From the NCBI GenBank assembly GCA_018673255.1, contig JABHDC010000277.1:1-8503 (forward strand): a stretch of DNA of 8,503 bases, read 5' to 3'. Source of the DNA: Gemmatimonadota bacterium (GTDB lineage Bacteria; Latescibacterota; UBA2968; UBA8231). This document shows, in pieces, positions 1-7,415 of the stretch (positions are counted from its first letter, which is position 1; every line of letters starts with the position of its first letter). Under the pieces are notes generated by a model. That model was not told where the DNA came from. It did not search any database and saw nothing but the letters and a program-made list of their open reading frames with translations. Made by a program: the position numbers and the translations under genes.

Positions 1-2944
1 CGTCCTGTGCCATTCCCCCCGCGCGCAGTTGATTGTAGAAGCTGAGCAGGATCAGCGAGTCGTTGACGACGACACCGGAGAGAGCGACCACGCCAAACAT
101 GCTCAACATGGCTAGATCGATTCCCAGCAGCACGTGGCCCCAGATGGCGCCGATGATGCCAAAGGGAATTGCTCCCATCACCACCAGTGGCTGCGTGTAG
201 GACTTGAAGGGAATCGCCAGCAACGCGTAGATCGCCAACAGGGCAACGGCGAAGCCTTGCCCCAGACTGGCGAATGAATCGGCCTGCTCGCGCTGTTCAC
301 CCTCAAAACTGTACCGCAGCCCGGGATAGTCCTGTATGAGTCGGGGCAGGAACCGTGCCTTGAGATCTGCGTTGATCTCTTCCGCATTGCTCACCTCATC
401 ATCGATATCTGCGGTGACTGTGACGATTCGCTGACCGTCGCTGCGTTGAATCGATGCATAGCCGTAACCGAGGGACACGTCGGCCACATACGCGAAGGGC
501 ACTTCATCACCGGTAGCGGTGCGAATCCGCATCTGTTCGATGTCACCCAGCGTCCGCCGCTCATCAACAGGGTAGCGGACCATCACCCGCGCATCGTCAC
601 TGCCCCGCTGGATCCGCAGGGCCTCGGCACCGTAGAAGCCGGAACGGACCTGCCGGGCCAGATCTGCCATCGTCAGCCCCAACACCCGGGCCTGCGGCTT
701 CAGGTCCAGGCGCATCTCCAGCTTGCCTTCCTTGAAGCTGTCCTGGATATCGCTGGTTCCAGAATAACTGGCAATTTCCTCCTTGAGGCGCTCCACGGCG
801 ACCAGCAGCTGATCAAAGTCGGCTGAGGCCAGCTGGATCTCAATCGGATTGCCAATCGAGAACAAACTGGACGTGTAGGTGACCGATTCCGGTCCGGATA
901 TCTCACCAGCTGTGTTGCGGATGTCGGTGGCGATGGCGCCGCTGGCGACCTTTCGCTCTTCGGATGGCAGCAACTCGATCACGACCTCCGCCAGATGCGG
1001 TTGACCCGCGATCCCCCCGGCTTTTGCGAAGGGACCGTGGCTTCTGGAAGCCATCGGCTGATCACCGACGACGCTGAAGATGTTGCGATAGATCGACGCA
1101 GACGCCTCGCCATCGGGTCCGCCCAACTGCTCGTCGTACCGATCCTTCACGTTTTCGGCGGCGGCCTCGATGTGGTGCACCACCCGCTGTGTCTGCTCCA
1201 GTGTCGTGCCTTGAGGCATCTCGATCGAGATGGTCACCCAATCCGAATCGATCTCCGGCATGGTGACGAACTTGATGTGGCCGCCGGCAACCCAGCCCAC
1301 GGTGGCCAGCATGACCGCTGCCGTAATCGCCGTGGTCGTCATCGAATTGCGCACCGCGGCCCGCACCAGGGGTGTATACCAGTGCTCGATGACGTGCCGC
1401 ATGTAGCCGTTGACGGTCTTGGCCGTACGATCATGCCATTCGAGAGGATGGCGGAATACGTAGCTGAGGACGCGACTGAGTAGACCGGCCTCGGAAGACA
1501 GATGTGCGGGCAGGATGTAGAGTGCCTCGACCAGAGACAGCAACAGGATGGAGATGACGATGACGGGAATGACAAACATGATCTTCCCCATCATGCCGTC
1601 GACAAAGGCCAGCGGCAGGAAGGCGGCCACCGTTGTCAGGATGGTGAAGATGACAGGCTTGCCGACCTCGAGCGTGCCATCGATAGCCGCCGTCATCAGC
1701 GATTTCCCGCGTTCGCGATGAGCGAAGATGTTCTCACCCACGACGATGGCATCGTCGACGACGATCCCGAGAGCGACGATGAAGGCGAACAAGGAGATCA
1801 TGTTGATGGAGACGCCGGAGTGTTCGATCAGCAGGAAGCTGCCGAGGAAGGAGATGGGAATCCCCATCATCACCCAGAAGGCCAGGCGTAGATCCAGGAA
1901 CAGACTCAGGACGATGAAGACTAGGATCAACCCGAGTTGGGCATTCCGGATCAGCAGATCAAGACGACTGCGTAACAGACGCGCATCATCCCGGACGAAG
2001 TCGATCTCGACCCCGGCCGGCATGGCCGGTCGTTGCTCGGCCACATACCCCTTCACAAAGTCGGAGATCTCCAGCGCACTCTCGTCGCCCGTACGGTAAA
2101 CGCCGACAACGGCCGCCGGCCGGCCATCGAATCGAGATACGAGGTCGCTGTCCTCGAAATCATCCACCACATCGGCAATTTGCCCGAGTCGCAGTTGCGT
2201 CCCATCAGGTGCTGTGCTGACGACAATGTCTTCGTAGTCGCGACCTTCGTACAGCAGTCCCTTTGTCCTGAGCAGGATTTCACCGCCCTCACCCTTCACA
2301 CTGCCGGCCGGCATGTCTAGGCTGGTCTGTCGAATCGCGACAGCAATTTGCTCCAGACTCAGATGGTGTCGTCGAAGGGACACCTCGGAGACCTCGATGC
2401 CGATCTCATCGACACGGACCCCGATCAGCTCTACCTGAGACACTCTCGACGAAGCACGTAGATCATCTCGGACCCTTTCGGCCGCCACCTTCAATGCCCG
2501 TTCGGACACCTCCCCAAAGACGACGATGTCGATGACACGATTGCGGCGCAACAGTTCCTTGACGATGGGGGTTTCGGTCTCAACGGGGAACGTGTCGATG
2601 CGATCGATCTCAAGTTTGATGTCGTCGAGAACCTGTTCATCATCAGCACCCAGTTCGAGTTCGACCGTTACGATCCCCGCGCCTTCGGCGGCCGTAGCGG
2701 AGATCTGACGTATGCCTTCCAGACCGCTGAGTCGTTCCTCGATCCGACGAACCACGCCGTCTTCGACGTCGGCGGGGCTGGCCCCCAGATATGGAACCTG
2801 AATCTGGATGAGGTCCATATCGAGTTCGGGAAAGGTCTCCTTCTTCATGCGCATGACACCCAGAATCCCGGCCATCATGACCAGGACCATCAGCAAATTC
2901 GAGGCGACGTGATTTCGCGCCATCCATGTGACGGATGTCTTCAT
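1..2944 (-). CDS. RND-family efflux permease, HAE1-like (C-terminus cut by window edge)
   Basis: Inner-membrane proton-driven exporter subunit of a tripartite pump. I translated the frame from the ATG at 2944 and found it open for 981 codons to the window edge. Family members are usually about 1030 to 1050 residues, so roughly 50 to 70 residues are missing. Seen: an N-terminal membrane segment (about residues 12-30) followed by FPELDMDLI and the early porter-domain pattern YLGASPADVEDGVVRRIEE; a TM2-TM6 block; the TM4 motif IVVDDAIVVGENI with the acidic pair at D397/D398, equivalent to AcrB D407/D408; a second porter half; and AIPFKSYTQPLVVM leading into TM9-TM10. TM10 reads VVVNDSLILL (N961, D962) where AcrB has its essential lysine. 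The start overlaps the stop of the upstream fusion protein as ATGA, with only a weak ribosome site, so coupling is likely. Substrate is unknown. Family assignment is very secure. Confidence 0.97.
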   Translation of the reverse strand, partial: MKTSVTWMARNHVASNLLMVLVMMAGILGVMRMKKETFPELDMDLIQIQVPYLGASPADVEDGVVRRIEERLSGLEGIRQISATAAEGAGIVTVELELGADDEQVLDDIKLEIDRIDTFPVETETPIVKELLRRNRVIDIVVFGEVSERALKVAAERVRDDLRASSRVSQVELIGVRVDEIGIEVSEVSLRRHHLSLEQIAVAIRQTSLDMPAGSVKGEGGEILLRTKGLLYEGRDYEDIVVSTAPDGTQLRLGQIADVVDDFEDSDLVSRFDGRPAAVVGVYRTGDESALEISDFVKGYVAEQRPAMPAGVEIDFVRDDARLLRSRLDLLIRNAQLGLILVFIVLSLFLDLRLAFWVMMGIPISFLGSFLLIEHSGVSINMISLFAFIVALGIVVDDAIVVGENIFAHRERGKSLMTAAIDGTLEVGKPVIFTILTTVAAFLPLAFVDGMMGKIMFVIPVIVISILLLSLVEALYILPAHLSSEAGLLSRVLSYVFRHPLEWHDRTAKTVNGYMRHVIEHWYTPLVRAAVRNSMTTTAITAAVMLATVGWVAGGHIKFVTMPEIDSDWVTISIEMPQGTTLEQTQRVVHHIEAAAENVKDRYDEQLGGPDGEASASIYRNIFSVVGDQPMASRSHGPFAKAGGIAGQPHLAEVVIELLPSEERKVASGAIATDIRNTAGEISGPESVTYTSSLFSIGNPIEIQLASADFDQLLVAVERLKEEIASYSGTSDIQDSFKEGKLEMRLDLKPQARVLGLTMADLARQVRSGFYGAEALRIQRGSDDARVMVRYPVDERRTLGDIEQMRIRTATGDEVPFAYVADVSLGYGYASIQRSDGQRIVTVTADIDDEVSNAEEINADLKARFLPRLIQDYPGLRYSFEGEQREQADSFASLGQGFAVALLAIYALLAIPFKSYTQPLVVMGAIPFGIIGAIWGHVLLGIDLAMLSMFGVVALSGVVVNDSLILLSFYNQLRAGGMAQD

Positions 2945-4185
2945 CGGTCGCCGCCCACAGCGTTCACTGAGGCATCCGCGACACGGACCCGCATGCCATC
3001 GGTAATCCCCTTCAACTGCGAAGTGATGACGCGTTCTCCGGAGGCCAGTGAAAGACGCACGAGGCCCTGTTCGCGGTCGGTGTGGACAATATCAGCTGTG
3101 TGGATGCGCAGTTCGCCATCGCGGGTTGCCGTCCATACCTGATCGCCGGCGTGAATCGCACCGCGAGGCAGTGCATACACGTCCTCCAGGATATGGCCGC
3201 GGATCTCCACATCACAGAAGAGCCCGACCATGAGTGGCGTGTTCTGACCGGCGCCGCTCGGCGGATTCGGACCATCGACCCGGCCGTAGGGATCGCTGAC
3301 TTCGATGACCAGGCGAATCATACGAGATCGCGGATCCAACTCACCTTCGCTACGCACGACGCGGCCGGTCCATTCGTGCTGGCGCCCGGCATACCGAGCC
3401 TTGATGGTGACGGGTGCTGAAGGCGGCGCGGCGGCCAGCTCCGCATCGGCGACGGCAATCTGTGGTGATACGTCAGCAGATGACGGCACGTCGATCCATG
3501 CCAGTTCCTCATCCGCGATGGGGACGACAATCTGTGCCGTTTCAATGCTGTAGATCCGAGCGATCGCTCGTCCCATGGTCACATACTGACCTGCATCCAC
3601 AACGACCGATCGCACGCGCCCGTGGAATGGAGCCAGCAGCTGGGTTCGCTCCAGCCGCAACTCGGTTTCCCGCAAACGGGCCTGTGCCGCACGCAGAGCC
3701 GCAGCCGCCGCCTGCATCTGAGGCGCGCGCACGACCAACGGATTCGGCTCTGTCTGAGGGTGAAGTCGCTCCCACTCCAGGCGCGCCACGTCGGCTTCAC
3801 CCCGTTCGATCTGGAGTTGGAAGATGGCGCGCTCGACCTCGGCCTGCGCCTGCGCCCGCGCCAGGTCATAGTCCTCAGACTCGATCCGGGCCAACACATC
3901 ACCGGCGGCGAAGAATCCACCGGCCTCCAGCTCGGGTGAGATCCACTCGATGACCCCGGAGACCTGTGGTACGACATCGATCTCGCGATCGGGACGAACC
4001 GTGCCCTGGGCCTTCACCGTCACCCGCACAGGTGCAGCATCGATGTCGGCTGTCTGGACCAATGGCCCCAGGTCGATGCGCTCGACCCGTTGGGGCGCGG
4101 CGCGCATGGAACGCAGACCGAAGAACAGAACCCCACCGGCAGCAACGATGGCGACGGGGAGGATGATGCGCTGAAGCTTACCCAT
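2941..4185 (-). CDS. RND efflux periplasmic adaptor (HlyD/membrane fusion protein)
   Basis: Periplasmic adaptor that links the inner-membrane permease to the outer-membrane channel. The protein has 414 residues, a normal family length. Seen: a short cytoplasmic tip and a single N-terminal membrane anchor (about 8-26) with no lipobox cysteine, so it is membrane-anchored rather than a lipoprotein; first half of the lipoyl domain (about 52-103, with VVPQVSGVIEWI); an alanine- and glutamate-rich alpha-hairpin coiled coil (about 104-178); second lipoyl half (about 181-211, with LLAPFHGRVRSVVVDAGQYV); beta-barrel (about 215-330, with RMIRLVIEVSDPYG); and a membrane-proximal domain to the end. A Pro/Gly-rich loop (about 300-317) sits inside the barrel. 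The ATG lies 14 bases after the channel gene's stop with a poor Shine-Dalgarno, and the stop overlaps the permease start. Family is secure; substrate is not indicated. Confidence 0.95.
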   Translation of the reverse strand: MGKLQRIILPVAIVAAGGVLFFGLRSMRAAPQRVERIDLGPLVQTADIDAAPVRVTVKAQGTVRPDREIDVVPQVSGVIEWISPELEAGGFFAAGDVLARIESEDYDLARAQAQAEVERAIFQLQIERGEADVARLEWERLHPQTEPNPLVVRAPQMQAAAAALRAAQARLRETELRLERTQLLAPFHGRVRSVVVDAGQYVTMGRAIARIYSIETAQIVVPIADEELAWIDVPSSADVSPQIAVADAELAAAPPSAPVTIKARYAGRQHEWTGRVVRSEGELDPRSRMIRLVIEVSDPYGRVDGPNPPSGAGQNTPLMVGLFCDVEIRGHILEDVYALPRGAIHAGDQVWTATRDGELRIHTADIVHTDREQGLVRLSLASGERVITSQLKGITDGMRVRVADASVNAVGGDR

Positions 4186-4199
4186 GAGGTCTCACGTGA

Positions 4200-5645
4200 T
4201 CAGAGCGTAGAAGGAGGAATCGAGGACTCGAAGCTGCCACCGAGGGCGACATACAGATCGATACGGGCCTGCAGCCGCTGAAGCCGCACGCTGAGCAGTT
4301 GGCTCTGGGCCTCAAAGGCGCGGCGTTGGGATTCGAGCAGTGTGATATAGTTGCTCAGGCCCCGGGCATAGCGATCACCGGCAAGGCGTTCAGCAGCCAG
4401 CGCTTCAGTGGCCGCCATCTGCGTCAACCTCTCTTGATCGGCGAGCAGGGCCTGCTGCACCAGTGCCGTCTCGACTTCACCGAAAGCCCGCAGAGCCGTC
4501 GAGGCATACTGTGCCAGGGCCGCGTCCTGGCCGGCCGTCGCCAGGTCGACCTGGGCGCGCAGTCGGCCGCCCTGGAACAGGGGCTGGGAGAGGTTGCCCA
4601 CCAGATTCCAGACGCTGTAGTCGCCGTCGAGGAGGTCACCGAGGGCGTCACTGGAACGACCACCGGAGGCGGTAAGGCTGATTCGGGGGAGCAGGGCTCG
4701 GCGCGCCTCGGTGACGCGCAGTCGTGAAGCCACCAGACGGCGTTCACCGGCGGCCAGATCGGGGCGTCGCCGGATGAGATCAGCTGGAAGGCCAGCCGGC
4801 ACGTCGGATGCAAGTGCGGGCAGAGCTCCCGCCCCATCCAGTGCCGCTGCCGGATACCGCCCCAGCAGGACCTCCAGCTGACGCGTCACACCATCCAGCA
4901 GGAATGTTCGTGCTGCGACCTGGGCCTGAGCTGAAGCTGCACTGGAACGGGCCAGACGCAGATCGAGCGACGTGCGCAGCCCGCGTGCATATCGCACCTC
5001 AATCTGTTGAGCCGACGACTGCTGGCTGGCTGCCGTGGCGCGAGCCAGGTCAAGTTGATGCCGGGCCTCGATCACGCGGAAGTAGAGCTTGGCAACCTGA
5101 GCGGCCAGGGACAACCGGGCCCCGGCGAAATCCGCCTGTGCCGCCTCTACATCCGCCAGGGCTGCCGCGTGGCCGGAGCGCAGGCGCCCCCACAGATCCA
5201 CCTCCCAGGAAATGAGCAGACTGGCGTCGTACGTCGTGGTCGTCGACGTCGCCACGCCACCGCCGGCGGGACCGGCGACGGGGAACCCGATGAAATTGCG
5301 TCGCGAACGGTTGGCATTGGTACCCGCACTGGCCTGAGGAAGACGTCCTGCACCAGCCATGCGAGCCTGTGCCTGCACGGCATCCAGGCGATGGGAAGCG
5401 GCGGCCAGGTCGCGATTGTGCAGCAAGCCTTCCATGACGAGGTCACTCAGGGTTGTGTCGCCGAGTTCCTGCCACCACGAAGCCTGGTGCGCATCAACCG
5501 AATCGGCGAAGACGCTCTGCGTTACCACGACGTGAGCGGATGTGTAATGGTCCGGGGGCACGATGCCGATGGCCGGATGATCTGGCATGGGGATGCTGGC
5601 GCAACCTGCGGCGAACACGACAAGTGGATACAGGCAGAGACGCAC
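4200..5645 (-). CDS. Outer-membrane efflux channel lipoprotein, NodT/OprM family
   Basis: Trimeric outer-membrane factor that forms the exit duct of the pump. Seen: a short signal peptide ending in a lipobox (AAGC, with Cys about residue 15), so the mature protein is probably a lipoprotein; a first TolC-like repeat opening with SWWQELGDTTLSDLV and continuing through LLHNRDLAAASHRLDAVQAQA to LPQASAG; a second repeat with the NodT hallmark LPADLIRRRPDL, then ALLPRISLTASGG, LSQPLFQGGRL and the helical RYARGLSNYITLLESQR stretch. Length of 481 residues fits the family. I place the start at the GTG at 5645 because AAGGAG (5651-5656) ends 5 bases before it. The in-frame GTG at 5651, which overlaps the tetR stop as GTGA, directly abuts that site and would only add two residues. 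The gene begins 2 bases after tetR ends, so translation is probably coupled. Confidence 0.95.
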   Translation of the reverse strand: MRLCLYPLVVFAAGCASIPMPDHPAIGIVPPDHYTSAHVVVTQSVFADSVDAHQASWWQELGDTTLSDLVMEGLLHNRDLAAASHRLDAVQAQARMAGAGRLPQASAGTNANRSRRNFIGFPVAGPAGGGVATSTTTTYDASLLISWEVDLWGRLRSGHAAALADVEAAQADFAGARLSLAAQVAKLYFRVIEARHQLDLARATAASQQSSAQQIEVRYARGLRTSLDLRLARSSAASAQAQVAARTFLLDGVTRQLEVLLGRYPAAALDGAGALPALASDVPAGLPADLIRRRPDLAAGERRLVASRLRVTEARRALLPRISLTASGGRSSDALGDLLDGDYSVWNLVGNLSQPLFQGGRLRAQVDLATAGQDAALAQYASTALRAFGEVETALVQQALLADQERLTQMAATEALAAERLAGDRYARGLSNYITLLESQRRAFEAQSQLLSVRLQRLQARIDLYVALGGSFESSIPPSTL

Positions 5646-5647
5646 GG

Positions 5648-6301
5648 TCACTCCTTGCGGCTGGGTGCGGCGCGCAGGCCAGCGCAGGTGAAATCGACGA
5701 GATGGCGCAGGGCGGTTTCGCTGTCGGCGGGATCACATAATCCCCCGGTGAGTTGGGACAGCAGATGACCGGTACCGGCCGTGTGAAACATGGCGCCGAG
5801 GAGGAAGTGAATCCGCCACATGACTTCGACTTCGTCCAGGTGTGGGAGAGATCGCTTGAGTGCGGCAGGGAAGCGCTCACGCACCTCATCGAAGTGGCGT
5901 AAAACAGGGAGCATTTCCTCGCCGCCCTGGCTGTAGATGCGGCCAATGAGACAGCGAACCGAACGTGCCGCCACAGGATCTTCCTGCTTGAGCCGGAGGA
6001 TGGGGCCGACGAAGGCTTCCACCAGCTGCTCGAGCGCCCCATCGCCATCGGGATGAGATTGCTCCCACAGGTCGAGCAGACGGAGCCGATCTCGATTCAT
6101 CGGACCCAGATGACGGTCATAGACCGCCTCCACGAGTCCCTGTTTCGAACCGAAGTGGTAGTGGACGGCAGCCAGATTCACCTCTGCAGCAGCAGTGATC
6201 TGCCGAAGACTGGTGCGGGCTTGCCCTTTTTCCGCGAACAGGCGTTCGGTCGCATCGAGGATGCGTTCGCGTGTATCCTGGGGATCAGTGGAGATGGGCA
6301 T
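5648..6301 (-). CDS. TetR/AcrR-family repressor, PsrA-like C-terminal domain
   Basis: Dimeric one-component transcriptional regulator; probable repressor of its own operon and so of the downstream efflux pump. The protein has 217 residues. The N-terminal helix-turn-helix is clear: RERILDATERLFAEKG (11-26), then TSLRQITAAAEVNLAAVHYHFGSK with the recognition helix around 41-50 and the usual YHFGSK end. The VNLAAVHYHF and HLGPMNRDRL parts resemble PsrA-type regulators with a TetR_C_30-like ligand domain; I judge this by memory of the family, not by a search. The ATG at 6301 has no clear Shine-Dalgarno. An in-frame TGA a few codons upstream limits how far the start could move. A predicted promoter with tandem boxes lies about 100 bases upstream. 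Its stop sits 2 bases from the next gene's start. The ligand is unknown. Confidence 0.94.
   Translation of the reverse strand: MPISTDPQDTRERILDATERLFAEKGQARTSLRQITAAAEVNLAAVHYHFGSKQGLVEAVYDRHLGPMNRDRLRLLDLWEQSHPDGDGALEQLVEAFVGPILRLKQEDPVAARSVRCLIGRIYSQGGEEMLPVLRHFDEVRERFPAALKRSLPHLDEVEVMWRIHFLLGAMFHTAGTGHLLSQLTGGLCDPADSETALRHLVDFTCAGLRAAPSRKE
5651..5656 (-). promoter_or_regulatory. Ribosome binding site deciding the channel gene start
   Basis: The minus strand reads AAGGAG here, inside the last codons of tetR (Lys-Glu). It is followed by TGACC and then GTG at 5645, a 5-base spacing. The alternative GTG at 5651 touches the Shine-Dalgarno and has no room for it. This supports the shorter start and translational coupling to tetR termination. 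Confidence 0.7.
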
Positions 6302-6348
6302 AGGTGATTTGCTGCCAGAGGTGAGGACTCAATCGGCGCAGACCGCTG

Positions 6349-6402
6349 CTGATCGGCTTCGGGCATTTCGATGGACTGATCGTGTATCCGCCTCTCGAAG
6401 CC
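6349..6402. repeat. Short inverted and direct repeats in the tetR leader
   Basis: GGCTTCG at 6355-6361 is matched by its reverse complement CGAAGCC at 6396-6402, a 7-base stem with a 34-base loop that ends exactly where the operator boxes begin. CTGATCG also occurs twice in direct orientation (6349-6355 and 6376-6382). They could form part of a leader structure or be chance matches; no known riboswitch was recognised. Confidence 0.3.
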
Positions 6403-6430
6403 AACGTTCGTTTTAATTAAACGTTTGTTT
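6403..6430 (-). promoter_or_regulatory. Predicted TetR operator, two tandem AAACRAACGTT boxes
   Basis: On the minus strand AAACAAACGTT (6420-6430) and AAACGAACGTT (6403-6413) are two copies of an 11-base box that differ at one base, with starts 17 bases apart. Each contains the palindrome AACGTT, extended to the 8-base palindrome AAACGTTT at 6419-6426, and the joint between boxes holds the palindrome TTTAATTAAA (6412-6421). The element covers the spacer and -10 of the predicted promoter and lies upstream of a TetR gene. Binding by this TetR is inferred from position and symmetry. Confidence 0.6.
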
Positions 6431-6442
6431 GATATCTGTCAA
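6414..6442 (-). promoter_or_regulatory. Predicted sigma70-type promoter of the tetR-efflux operon
   Basis: On the minus strand a perfect -35 hexamer TTGACA (6437-6442) is followed by a 17-base spacer (6420-6436) and an AT-rich element TAATTA (6414-6419) as a weak -10. Transcription would start near 6405-6408, leaving a leader of about 100 bases before the tetR ATG. The spacer and -10 overlap the repeat boxes, as expected for a TetR-repressed promoter. The -10 match is poor, which is the main weakness. Confidence 0.6.
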
Positions 6443-6530
6443 CCGTCGAAACAGAAAGTGGGTCTGTGTCAGTGAAAGCGGCTTCGCCTTGCGGAATCTA
6501 TCAGAGACCAGAGACGATTCTGTTCGGCAT

Positions 6531-7415
6531 TCAGATGGCGGCGAATCGATCGAATTCGGCCTCAACCGCGGCGTCATCCAGGGGATCATCGACCGTCAGC
6601 AGGCCGTATCTCAAGTGGAGTTCATCATCCTCCGGGATCACGAGATCCCCCGTCGCCAAGGGGGCCACGCCAAGCAGATTCCCCCGAGTAAACCAGGTCG
6701 TCGGATACCGCGGATTCCCGGGGTGGTCGAGCATGGCCACCATGCCGCCGGCCGCTCCCTCACAGGCGACCCATCGGGCCATCTGTCCCAGTATCTGGTC
6801 GTGCCCGATCCGCCCCTCGCTGCAACGGGCCCGCACTTCCTGTTCGGGTGTCTCGTCGTTGGCGAAAGGTGGGCCCATTCGCAGAACCAGACCGCTGTAG
6901 TGGGCTGCCGCCCTCGTGGCACCAAGAGTGAGAGGGCCACCTACAGGCTGAATCCGCGTCGCCACATGCCAGCGATAACCGGTAGAGATCGGCTCGATCT
7001 GCCAGTGGCGCTGTTCGGTCGCAAAGATCTCCTCGTCCGCATCCAACCAGCTGAGTTCGTGGTGGATCCGCACGCCGCCCTCTGCCGTCGTCGACAGATC
7101 GGTGAAGCGATCATGACGCTGAATCCCGTGCGTTTCCACCCGCTCATACTTGCCACTTTCAGGCATGTACCAGGCGCCACCCCACAGGTTGGATTCATTG
7201 GCATGAACCCAGCCGAAATACAGACCACTGTGCCACAGGTGGTCCCAGGGCCGATAGTCGGTCAGCAGCCGCCCCTGGGGCGTGTAGACAGGCGCGAAGG
7301 CCGGCTTGGGGGATTCGCACGTAGCCTGTTCATCCCGCACCCGGTAAAGGGCGACGGGGCGTTCCCCGTCCATCACGTCCACACCCAGCAGACTCTCACG
7401 CAGTATCAGACTCAT
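6531..7415 (-). CDS. DUF6807 (PmoA-like) family protein, function unknown
   Basis: A 294-residue protein that I recognise as the family once labelled 'methane oxygenase PmoA' (PF14100/DUF6807). That name is misleading, as it is not a particulate methane monooxygenase subunit and has no membrane segments. Seen: [15 protein letters not shown] then [25 protein letters not shown] (about 40-80), which carries the conserved D58-H59-x-W-H62 and GLxFGW signature; a middle beta-rich part; HYSGLVLRM (about 172-180); and the late motif [18 protein letters not shown] (229-246). There is no signal peptide, so the protein should be cytoplasmic. The ATG overlaps the UXS stop (ATGA) and has AAGGG 6 bases upstream, so the gene is cotranscribed and likely coupled with UDP-xylose synthesis. 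In other genomes the family often lies near sugar-metabolism genes. A role on a sugar or sugar nucleotide is inference only. Confidence 0.85.
   Translation of the reverse strand: MSLILRESLLGVDVMDGERPVALYRVRDEQATCESPKPAFAPVYTPQGRLLTDYRPWDHLWHSGLYFGWVHANESNLWGGAWYMPESGKYERVETHGIQRHDRFTDLSTTAEGGVRIHHELSWLDADEEIFATEQRHWQIEPISTGYRWHVATRIQPVGGPLTLGATRAAAHYSGLVLRMGPPFANDETPEQEVRARCSEGRIGHDQILGQMARWVACEGAAGGMVAMLDHPGNPRYPTTWFTRGNLLGVAPLATGDLVIPEDDELHLRYGLLTVDDPLDDAAVEAEFDRFAAI

Larger units (their letters stand above)
6302..6530. other. Intergenic region with tetR-pump promoter and leader
   Basis: This is the 229-base space between the DUF6807 stop and the tetR start. It contains the promoter and operator of the pump operon (6403-6442) and an untranslated leader of about 100 bases (6302 to about 6407) with short repeats. 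The part from 6443 to 6530, just after the DUF6807 stop, shows no convincing rho-independent terminator: the best stems are 3 to 5 base pairs without a T-run. A tandem 7-mer CAGAGAC occurs twice at 6502-6515. I see no small ORF with a ribosome site here. Confidence 0.6.

Noticed and set aside
995..1483. Plus-strand open frame of 162 codons opposite the RND permease
   Set aside because: The antisense frame continues a clear RND translation without any break; the plus-strand product is rich in Arg, His and Asp with no recognisable motif.
1..2944. Possible frameshift or pseudogene in the permease
   Set aside because: I read the minus frame codon by codon and found no stop from 2944 to the window edge, with RND motifs in the expected order, so it is simply truncated by the window.
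5007..5768. Plus-strand open frame of 253 codons opposite the channel gene and tetR
   Set aside because: It crosses the junction of two real minus-strand genes and has no recognisable domain or ribosome site that I could support.
6457..6475. ACAGA/TCTGT hairpin as a terminator after DUF6807
   Set aside because: The stem is only 5 base pairs with a 7-base loop, has low GC and no following T-run of useful length on the minus strand.
6502..6515. Tandem 7-mer CAGAGAC as a functional repeat
   Set aside because: Only two copies, no symmetry, and it lies between the DUF6807 stop and the promoter without relation to either; chance is the simplest explanation.
6531..7415. Annotation as a methane monooxygenase subunit (from the family label PmoA)
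   Set aside because: The protein is soluble-looking with no membrane helices and no copper-ligand pattern of particulate methane monooxygenase; the label is a historical misnomer for this family.
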